Assembly: GCF_031877795.1 (NCBI RefSeq)
Contig: NC_133934.1
Coordinates: 26,601,716-26,665,715 of the forward strand
Reading direction: 5' to 3'
Length of the DNA: 64,000 nt
DNA from: Strix aluco
Lineage: Eukaryota > Chordata > Aves > Strigiformes > Strigidae
Shown: one piece after another, positions 51,101-61,100 of the stretch
Numbering within the stretch: position 1 is the stretch's first letter
Layout: each line of letters begins with the position of its first letter
Notes under the pieces: model-generated
Told to the model about the DNA's origin: nothing
Database searches by the model: none
What the model saw: only the letters and a program-made list of their open reading frames with translations
Translations under genes and position numbers: made by a program

Positions 51101-54100
51101 TAATAGGCGTGCATTTCAAAGCCCACTTTTCAAGCATCCTTTAGTAATACCTGGAATTCCTAAAGTATCTTTACAAACATGCATAGCAGTATTTTCTGAT
51201 TGTGAGTGGGCAGTTTTCTCAGGAAGTCTGATCTTCCTTTGGAAATGGCTCTAATCTTAACAGCCTTCTTTTGTCTCTGGAATTCTTCTCAGATTCTCAT
51301 CCAGCTGTTATGAAGAAGTCTTCACAGCCTTCATTAGATGCAAGCTGTAGTTTGGAACGTGTTTTGGGAAACCACTGTAGGTCCATTATTAAACACCACT
51401 TAGGTCCTGCAGTTATAATTTATTTGGAGAGAGGAATGGGGAGAACACCTGAGGACTTCTGCAAGAGGACTTTCTCCCATCACCTGCAAGGACCTTCTTC
51501 CTCAGGCTGCTTTTCCAAATAAAAATCTTTCCAAACAGGATCTTGAGGAATTGCAGGGCTTCAGCCTTCATCCCGTTCACCTGGGAAGGGCAAGGGCTGG
51601 ATATTAAGCTGAGGATGTGGCAGAAGGTGGCAATCCCTGCCCTGGCCCTTTTGGGTGGGCACCCTGCAGCCCAGCAGAGCTGAGAGCTCTCCTGTAGGCG
51701 CTGCATAATGGCAAGCTGGACCCTGAGGGCTCCTTCCATTGCTCCATCTCCATGCTGCTGCTGGGGACGGAGGAGCTTGCCTCAGCGATGGACTTTCTTG
51801 CAATGGGAAAGCCCCAGGTGCTTTTCCCAGCCTTGTAACACTGGAGAAAACAAACTAAGCAAGGGAGAGGTCTGGCCTGGCTGGAAATCTGGGGTGGGAA
51901 TCTCCCAGGCTGAAATTAGCATTGAAGAAATCAAAAGAGAGGAAGATTACTCTTAGTCACCATGCTCTAGTGTGAATGACTAGATGGAGAGGAAAGTCCT
52001 CTTCCTCCTGAGAAGGTGCAGAAGGGGACAGGAGGAGTGAACACAGCTTCAGCCCCTTTTTTCTTTGGCCTGAAGAGCTCCCAGATGCTCACGTCCCCTG
52101 TCCCTCTGCATGCCTCTTGTTTGCAGAAAGCCTGGCTAGGGTCATGAGGCATCCGGCACAGGGGAGTGCTGAGCTCTGGCCCCAGGGCTGTCCCCACTGC
52201 TGCAGCCATGGGCTGGCCCTGGAGGGGTCCCCACATGCCTGACATGGGGCTTGGAGTGGGGCCTCACCCGCAACCTCTGCTTTCCTCCCCTCATTGCACA
52301 TACTAACCTGCACCAGGCTTAATGGCCACCGGATTGACTGCAGGTAGCTCCAGGTTGGGTACCAGCTCATATCCTTTCTCTTGCTGTTTTCCTTTGCCTT
52401 CGTGGTACCTGCTGTAGATGCCACGGCCGGCGGAGTATCCCCCCAGGTAGGAGCCCCTGGGGCCTGGGGCTCTGTTGCCAGCTGCACCTCGCCCTCTGCC
52501 TCGTATGCTGCCTGCTTATGATAACAACATAGAAGAGGATGGTGAATAACAGAGAGCGACAGCCCTGTGGGGAGCATGAACAGCCCCAGGCTGAGATCAA
52601 GAGGCATGTGCTTAGAAATGAGGCTGCTGAAGTTAGTTTGATCTGAGTCTTAGTGACTTTGCTTAGGAAAAGAGTTTGGCCTTAGAAGCACCCAGTAAGC
52701 CTAGGCAAGATTTCCTCTTGATGTTTCTGACCATACATTAATTGCTTATTTATACTGATGCAACTCTCGTGGCCAGTGTTATGGGTATAATGCACTCAGC
52801 AGAGAGAGGGGCTCCTCCAGGGTGATTTCTATGCAGTAGGAACAGCTTCTGCTCTCATCTGTCCTCCAGAGGAGACCCAGCCTCTCAGCTGGCCATGATG
52901 GGACCCTGCAGAGATGGCCTGAAGTTGTACCTGCCCTTTAACCAACCTTGTCCCACCATCGCATATGTTTTTACTAGCGTTGTTTGCTTTCTCTGCTATT
53001 TTATTAGTAATGTGAATATATCCCATCTCCAAAAATATTGCCTTTATTTGTCTTAGCGACTCCATGCACGTTATGATAGTACTTTGGACACTGCAGTATT
53101 AATGCACTCTACGATGGCCTAATTGAATATTTAGATTGTCAGTTAACTCCTTTATAGTTCATTTCAAGTACAAATCTGGAAATTGAGAAGAAGCTGAAAT
53201 TTTTGATCAACTAGGGTTAAAAATATTTCTTGGTTTATGTGGGTGCCTTAAGAATATATGCATGCTAAACTGCCTGTTATATGGAAATACTCATTGCATT
53301 TCAGGAAACTATAATTCCTGTAAGTACAGGATAATTGTAATTATAACACCAGTTATAGCTGCTAGGGTTTTTTATGAATAACTGATTTTTGGTTAATTTT
53401 TAATGACTGTAACAGATACCTAATTAAAGTATACATAGTAAAAGAATTATTTTGCACTCACATGATTCCTTCTGCTTGTAGTTCTCAAATGACTTTATAA
53501 AGGACACAGCACTACTGTCATTTTAACGCAGAGGACAAATAACACCTGGAGAGCTCCCAAGGCTTCTCCTGACATCCCTTCTTTTGGATGACCAGGTCAC
53601 CGTAGCCACACCTCCAGGAGAAGGCAAAGGGAGCACTCTGTCATAATCTCTAATACTGAGACTCTGGCTCTTTGGAAGGAGGCATCAGAAGCTGGAGTCC
53701 TTGGACTTGTTCAGACTTAGTACAGCACTCATAAAAACCAGATCGCTCTCTTCCCCATCCCATGCTTGGTCCATTAGCTCATTCTTAACCATATTTTTGA
53801 TGCCTCCCTCATACTAGCCTATACATTAGCAATTATTTATAGATAAATACACTCTGTATAGTCACAGATTAAAATGATACCAAACAGAAATATGACAAAA
53901 AGACATATAAAAGAGTGTTTAAGAAAAAAGTGCATAGCACCAGGTGTCCTTTGGCTCAGGGCAGACCTTGGGTCACACCAGCCTGAGCTCAAACCTGCCC
54001 ATTACATGCCCTAATTGTGCTTACTAACCTTTCACAAAGTAATCTCTGTTGGGCCCGATCAAGGCATTGTATGGATATCCATAATAAGCTAGTGTGTATG

Positions 54101-55157
54101 GATCACAAGAGTAAACATAATTAGGTTGCTGAGTTACTTCAGGCGTTGCTGCGGCCCCTCCTTTTGCTGCTTTCTGGTAGCGAGTATATTGCTCCTTGTC
54201 TACCGGCTTGGCCAAGGTAACCTCCAGGCACGAGCCTTCCAGTTCAACACCATTAAGGTTGTTCATGGCGTGAATGGCATCTTCCCTGGTTGTAAAGTGC
54301 ACAAAGGCGTAATCACGTATTTTTTTCACCCGCTCTACACAGCCAGGGTTAAACTGCCCAAAGACCTTTTTAATGGTGTCCTCTGTGGTCTCAATCATTA
54401 AATTCCTCACATAGAGGATTTTAACAGTCTCCATGACATCTTCATCCACATCTATCTCTGGTTCCGCCCAGTCAACAGCAATTTGGTGTCCCCACAGCTG
54501 GATCCTTCCCGGCATGAGTTTCCTCCTGGCCATTGCCGCTGCTCGATGGCTCTCATACTCCACGAAGGCGAAGCCTCTGTTCTTCATCTTGTCTGCAGCA
54601 CTGGCATACACGATGACATCCAGCACGCCTTCTGTCACCTTGGCAATCTCTTCCAGGATCTCCTCTCTCTTCTTCATCTTGGGAATGCCTCCAATGAAGA
54701 GCCGGCAGTTATCCACACTGCAGCACACACCCAGCAGCCTACCGGGGCGGATTTCATAGTTATTCAGCTCCCTGACAGCCCGCTTCGCCTCGTGCTTCTG
54801 CGTGTACATCACAAAGGCGTAGCCACGGTTCTTCCCATCAAAGTCCATCATCAGGCGCATTTCATAGATGCGGCCGACGGACTCAAACACAGGGACGAGC
54901 TCATCTTCATAGACGTCACGGGGGATTTTTCCCACAAAGACTTCGCAGCCGCGAGGAGGGTGCAGGCCCTCCCATCCAGGAGGAGGGCCACCGTACTTGC
55001 GTTGCCCGTTCTCCTGGATCATGCTATATCCAGTGCGCTCCATGAGGGCCAGCAGAGCTGCCTCATTGGGCGCACCGGCAACACCTTCAGGGACTTTCGT
55101 GGTAGCCACATTGGAGGAATCGTTGCTCATCCTTGCAGTGGAGTCCTCAGCAGTCAT
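47849..55157 (-). CDS. RBM47: RNA-binding motif protein 47; four coding exons, 598 aa
   Basis: Exons (minus strand) 55157-54029, 52514-52308, 48720-48518 and 48106-47849 join in frame to 598 residues; human RBM47 has about 593. The protein is nuclear and binds mRNA. It supports APOBEC1-dependent C-to-U editing in mammals and regulates alternative splicing and mRNA stability. RRM1 is about 71-149, RRM2 151-233 and RRM3 246-318, with clear RNP motifs such as [32 protein letters not shown] and LYVRNL/DYAFVHF. An RG-rich stretch (SIRGRGRG) and two polyalanine tracts follow. The protein ends in VYQTY. The start MTAEDST matches the family. The upstream 10 codons to the splice acceptor are open but are taken as 5'UTR. 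The locus is convergent with CHRNA9. Confidence 0.97.
48107..48517 (-). other. RBM47 intron 3
   Basis: 411 bases between exons 3 and 4; includes short GGGAAGTGGGATGTG-like repeats at about 48455-48500. No other feature. Confidence 0.85.
48518..48720 (-). CDS. RBM47: RBM47 coding exon 3 (first polyalanine tract)
   Basis: 203 bases, acceptor TCTCTCCTAG and donor TTCCAG|GTGAGT. It encodes [20 protein letters not shown], then a [20 protein letters not shown] segment, a run of about 11 alanines and VSTPPPFQ. Confidence 0.95.
48721..52307 (-). other. RBM47 intron 2
   Basis: About 3.6 kb. It contains the CR1 copy C and an A-run of about 17 bases at 49336-49352. Nothing else is recognised. Confidence 0.85.
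49562..50207 (+). mobile_element. CR1 LINE, 3' fragment C
   Basis: Plus-strand CR1 tail, antisense to RBM47. It begins in the MSRQCT...[17 protein letters not shown] region of the C-terminal RT segment and runs through the [16 protein letters not shown] block to the ATTCTATGATGCTATGATT terminus at 50188-50207. It is about 645 bases long, interrupted by frame shifts (e.g. near 49770) and non-functional. Its 3' end resembles copy B. Confidence 0.93.
52308..52514 (-). CDS. RBM47: RBM47 coding exon 2 (RG-rich segment)
   Basis: 207 bases, phase 1 at both ends. It encodes (A)[20 protein letters not shown] through NPVAIKPG. The acceptor is a tandem AAGCAG: using the first AG gives AGSIRG, as in the human protein, and the second removes one alanine. 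The donor is GCAG|GTTAGT. Because the exon is a multiple of three in matching phase, skipping it keeps the frame and would remove 69 residues. Confidence 0.93.
52515..54028 (-). other. RBM47 intron 1 (between coding exons 1 and 2)
   Basis: About 1.5 kb, AT-rich in its middle (53.0-53.5 kb). No exon or repeat recognised. Confidence 0.85.
54029..55157 (-). CDS. RBM47: RBM47 coding exon 1 (all three RRMs)
   Basis: The exon begins at 55188 (acceptor TTTGCCCAG), with 31 bases of 5'UTR before the ATG at 55157. It encodes 376 residues plus one base and ends at donor AAAG|GTTAGT (54029/54028). One large exon carrying all RRMs is typical of RBM47. Confidence 0.97.
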
Positions 55158-55188
55158 GGTGTCAAACTCATTCACAGCCTGATAAAGC

Positions 55189-58100
55189 CTGGGCAAAGGA
55201 AGAAGGAGGACACTTGTTAGAAGCTGTTAGCTAACACCAGAATCCCACCCCTCTCTTGTCTTCCTGTAGTTGTTCTGCGAGTTCATTTTCAAACTGGGAC
55301 TAAGGTTGCAGAAAAGCAGATGACAAGCCACACCAGCCTGAGTATTCATACTATAGGGGGAGCACATTCTGGATGTAGACACAGCCTCTCTTTGAGGTGG
55401 GCGGCTGAGGATCACCTGCCCATACCACCCCGGCACTGAGAGCTGCTGCCACAGGAGGCTGAAGTCTCATGAACAGATGCCACCAAGCACCTCAAAACCT
55501 CAAGACCCTGGGAAGGCTTGTCTCGTCTTTGAAAGGGTAGGAAGGAGCTGGCACAGAATTAGGAAAGGGAAGATACTGCCATGAAGCCAGCAGTTCCCAC
55601 CTCCAGAGCCCTTTCCTCCCTCTCAGTCGTTCCTCAGTTAATCCATCTACTCCTGAACAGCACAAGTGGCAGGTGCCACACTCCATGTCGAAAGATAGCA
55701 AATGCATGAGAAGCACCAGGCACGGTTTCCATCTGATAACAACCCCTCGCTCCTCTAGGCCTTCACAGTAACTGTTGAGTAGGAAATAATAAATACGCTT
55801 TAGCATCGGGGGGGGGACCAATTCTTGTTCTCCTGTGCAAAGGGAAATCTGGCAAGCTTCTGATTGCCTGCTGCTTGTGGTACAATGTCTGATGTTTTTG
55901 TTTCTTCTGTTATTACAACAGGACTTCACAAAAGCTGAAGAGAATCACTCCCTTATGACAGGAAACTTGCTTTAGAGCAAGAGGCCAGCACAGGCCTGCA
56001 AGCCAGCAAGAGGAAGGCAAATCTCAGAAACCTCATTCTGCATTTGAACACAGGCAGAGAGTAGGAAATGCAGACACACAGGAGGAGATGACCATGCTAA
56101 TGACCACAACTGCAAGACAGTGGGCTTCCTCTCTGAGCACAATTAAATAAGATACTTTGGGACTCTGAGAGAGTTAATTCATTGCATTTTAAAGCTGGAA
56201 AGGTCCATCAGATCATTAATGAGAGTGGTTGTATATGACATGGACCATTACATTTTCCTGCTATTTGCACATTGAGTCCTATAACATCTGAGTAAATCGT
56301 ATCTTCCAGAAGGACCCGGGTTTTAAGGAATCAAAGAGCCATAGACCCCACCACTTCCCTTTATGGCTTGTTCACTAATCACTCCCTCAGACAAGCAAGC
56401 TTGCTGTGTTTCTCATGAGAATTTGTCTGGCTTTTGCTTCCAGCTAAGATTACTTGTTAAACCATTCTCTGATAGACTAAAGAGTTTTTCAAGGCCTCTG
56501 CTTTTGCCTTATGATGATATTTAAGTTGTGTAATCAAGTCTTTTTAATAAAAGTTGCAGGCTGAACTCCGGAATTCCTTCACAATCAGTATTTTTTTCAC
56601 CTGAAATTGTTTTTGTGGCTCTTTTGACAGTTCTCTAGGCTTTCAGCCTTTTCCACCCTTGCTATATACAGGGATGAAGATCATCCCTTTTTCTTCTCCC
56701 CATGTCTCTGTATCACCAAGGCCTGTTTCTCCACACCTTCTCAGTAGCAAACCATGTGGAGTTTTTTGTCAATTCTAACCCCAAATCCTTTCGAGAAGCA
56801 CCACTTGCTGGGGTTATGTCCCATGCAGCAGGCATGCCTTGCGTTTGTTACTCCTAAATGCCACAACCTTGTGTTCATCCCTATCCCATGCCTTTTGAAT
56901 AGATCCCACCTACTGAGTGCTACATGTTGGCTCCTTCTCATTGTTTTTTACAACTCTATCAGCCTTTGCATCATCCATCGTTTCATTTGCCATGATTTGC
57001 ATTCATGACCAGTTTGTTGATGGAACTGTCAAAAAACACTGGCCTCTGTAGGAAACTCTGCAAATCACTATAAGAAATGCCCCAATCTGGGTTTGACAGG
57101 ATTGTTTTCCAAAAAAAGGACAAAGCTTCAGCTACATTTATTTATTCTATGTAGTTGTGTTATTCAGTGGGACACAGGTTTCTCTCTGTCCCACAAAAAC
57201 TGTGATATATACCCTTTGTTAGAATGATTTGGCCATTTTCAATGCATTGGTTGCCATGCAGGTAGGTCTTTCACTAGTACAGTAGGCGCAAGTCCACAGA
57301 AATATGGGCGCAAAATTTAGGCACCTAAGTCTGATTTGTGTGTTCCACAAAACCCATTTAAATCCTAGTAATCTTAGCACCTCAGATTTTTTTCAGTAAA
57401 TCTCTGCTGCCCAGAATTGTGCTGGTCTGTATCAAGAGATGCCTCTGCAGCAGCCAGGGCAAACACCACTGTGCCTGGTTCAGCTCCTAAATGTGTTTAG
57501 GATTGGGAAACCAGACCTCTGAGCTTTGATCTGTGGTAGGACCTGATCCTGAAGGTGTGTTTGGGCCATGGGTGTTACATGCTAATGCTTCTGAGTCATT
57601 TTAATTTAAAAGTATGGAGAGCAGAGTGGGAGGCAGAGAAGGTAGAAGTAACAGTGATGCTGGTGCCCAGGCATACTTTAGAAAACATAATTTCTCTGAA
57701 GCCAGGTCTTTCATGGAAGTGCATCAGTTTTGATAGCTTCTTGCTTTAAAATGTTGATGAACACGTTTCTCTCAGATTCAAATGTTCCCCCTTTTAAATG
57801 TGTCACATTTTCATTTTACACCTGGGAATTATTTGACATAATTAAAAAAATTAAGGCAGAGAAAAACATTTTCATTTTTCACTTGACAATTTGTTCCTAA
57901 AAATGTGACTTCACCTTTCCCTGAATGAAAGAAAAGCTTGTTAAACACTTTATTGGGGAATAATCATTACCTTTACATGGGCCACCTGTTGGCAAGTGAA
58001 TTACTTATTGCCTCAGGTTTGGGTAGAAATTTAGAAATAAGTCATTACCATTAGTTTTAGGTCAACTTACAAAAGAAAAGTCTCTGTATTCTGTCATCTG

Positions 58101-61100
58101 CAGGGCTCAGTTGCTGGGGCTACAGTCTAGAAAGCTACAGATGGGCACCGGGAGAGAGGAGAGATGGAGCAAAGCTTCCCCAGCCCACCAGAAACCAGCT
58201 GGTAATTCGGTGTCTGTCCAGGAACGGGCATGTTCTCCAGCACTTTGCATTGCACCAGCAGGATGATTTCTAGTATTGGAAGTTGTACTTGAAGCTGCTG
58301 CTAAGTGCTGATTGGCCACCTTTGCTGCAAGCACTACCATACACTGTTTATGATACTGAATAATTAAAAATTCTTTGTGAACCTGAAATGCACTTATCCC
58401 TATGTAATTTATTGTGAATCAGGATTCATGATCAAATGTGTTTAATTTTTTTCTGTGCAGGTCCATAGAGCTGGGTTTCATAAGTATATACTACTTAAGA
58501 CAATTATAGAGCCCGTGTAGTCCTACTTGAGGTAGCTAAATACATACTTAACAACATTCATTGCCACATGACACAATGAACACCTTCATAAAGTTCAGAT
58601 ATCATCTACCTTGATGAGAAAAAACACAGGAGTGTCTGGTCTGAGAGTTCTCTCCTCCTGTTATTACTGACTTAGAAAATGGGCTGCCAACACAACCGAA
58701 CCTTTTCATGTGAAAAGCAATCACTCTCAAGAAAATTGTTTTCAAAAATACCTGTTTCCAAAGTGTTCAACCCTACTTGTGCATTTTTTTTAGTCTACAG
58801 TAAACTGGTCATGAAAACTCGCTACCATGTATTGTGGGTGTACACAAGGCATGAGCTAATACTGTGTGTTTAGTGGCCTTAATAAAGTCAGACTGATTTC
58901 AGTACATCCACCAAGTGTGATTAATGCTAGAAGAGGCAAAAATTTAAGCTACATTAAAATGTAGTGTCTTGTGAAATGCAAGGGCTTCATTTCTAGTCTG
59001 TGAGGAGGAAGGTACACCTGATCTTGATGGCAAAGATTCATAAAAGAGAGACAGACAAAAAATATTAATTGCTAATGAGAAAGGTTGTGCTCTGGAGATA
59101 ACTAAGTTTTAAATTATTAATTATCAGGACTGAAACAAGACTGGCTTCTTTTCTCCTCAGAAAAAGGTAAAGCCTGCTTGATTGTTCAACATCACATTAG
59201 ATGGATGCTAACTGCTGCCAGCCCACCAGGAGCCAGGCTTGTGAGCCCTTTGGTTTAGCGTCTCTGCTCTAAGAACTCTCCCTCACACAGGTGAACTCTC
59301 AGACATACACGTTTCACTGAAACCATTCAAATTTCACTTCCCCTTGCTTACGAAACTCCTTCCCTGCTGCCAACTGGGAGGTGTAAATAGTTCTTTCCCT
59401 AAACATTAATTACCTTCTTTTTAACCTATCTTTCTTCACATCACATCTCGAATATTAAATGGAAAAGTTACTGTGTTGGCAGTGACTGACCTAAAGCATA
59501 CTGTGAGCAGGCTGATATTAACTCAGGCAGATCTTTTATCAAATAGAAATACCACAGCTTGATTAACAATGAGGGGCCAAAGGCTGATGTCCCTTGTGCC
59601 AGGGCACAGGCAGCTCAGGGCCCCAGCGAGAAAGTGATGCCCACAGTCCGTATAGCATCTTATCCCTGGGCTTCTCCAGCACTAGGCAGTGCCTTGTGAA
59701 GTTATGCATCCACCTGCACCTCTGTTGATCCTTCAGCTGTACAACAGGCTTTTACAAACACAGGGACACAGCCCGTGTCCTTGTGACGGCAACCATGTGT
59801 CCACTTCACTCACATGCTCCTATAAAATGGGATTGTTTATGTTTGCACTTAATTCATCCCCCCAGTTTTGTGTTACATAAATTTAGTGGCATCATGTGTC
59901 CTTCTGCAGGTGACACAGCCGCCAGCAGTCACACAGCATGGGAATGGGAGAGCCCAGGGAGACCCGCTGGCTGTGTGATAAATGGAGGGAGGAGGGGAAG
60001 GGACACCCGTGCCCCACCTGCAGACCTGGACCGTACAAACTCCTGCTGAGCTGACATGGCATGCCCTCACAGACACCTCATGGCCGCCTGCTTGCTTCAA
60101 GAAACCACCACAGTTTTGCATTTTAAGCCACAGCTGCTGCAGAAGGAAGGTCGTTTGCCGAAATTTTAACTAAATAAACCCTGTTGACAGATGGAAATAA
60201 CAGCTACTGGTTTAAATGTGACCTTCCTAGTCTTTTAGTTGAAATAATAAGGGCAAACGGTAATCCTGCTGCTGATGTTGAGCAGCAGCTCTGGAAGTAT
60301 GGCTGGCATTAAAGCTCTTTATTTTTAAAAGCTGACTCTTCTCACATGGCAACTTTAGATACATAAAATTTATATAACAACAACAACAGCTTACTAAGAA
60401 CAACTGTGTAACTCTATCACAAACATGAGATATCCGCAGAAATGCTCTTGCTGAAAACACAGTTTGCCTGTTTACAGATTTATCAGCTGAACAGAAAACC
60501 ACATCAATTAATGTAGTGGCTTGAGCGTTGCTTCAAATGTAATGTGCAAGTTATCTCCTCTTTTAAAGATAACTATAGTATCATTATACATCAGTTTTCT
60601 TTCTCTTGGCAAGGCTGTCACTCCTTTCCTATGATTTATTTGCATAAATGATCTGAACAAAGCCAGTGTCTTTGGGGCTGTTTACTGTCTGAGCCATGGC
60701 GTGCCTGACTGCAGGACCTGCAGCTGCAGCCACGGCAGGGAGCTGGCATGCAAGGTGCTCCTTCCCAAACTAATGGCAAAATAGAAAGTCCCACCTCTTT
60801 TTAAGAACCTGCCTAACACAGCCACTGGCCCCACAAGTGCTCGTTGCCATCCCATGTACTTCCTGGCAAAAGGCTTCATCCTCTGTTTGCAATCAGCTTA
60901 GGAGACATCCTGCTGGAAGCAGCGTCCTTGGCTCTTCTCCATGTACAGTGCAGACAGAGGCCAGGCAGGCAGCAGGTGCAGTGAAAAAAGGGTCTGATAT
61001 TTGGTGAAAAATATGTGCAGAGACTTAGCCTGACTCCAAATTAATTTATATGTCAAGTGTCAAAGGCTAGTCCTCAATGTGGTTTTCAACAGGAGTTGGA

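Noticed and set aside
54483-55220. A 245-codon plus-strand open frame opposite RBM47.
   Set aside because: It is the antisense shadow of the RRM exon, which has unambiguous family similarity on the minus strand.
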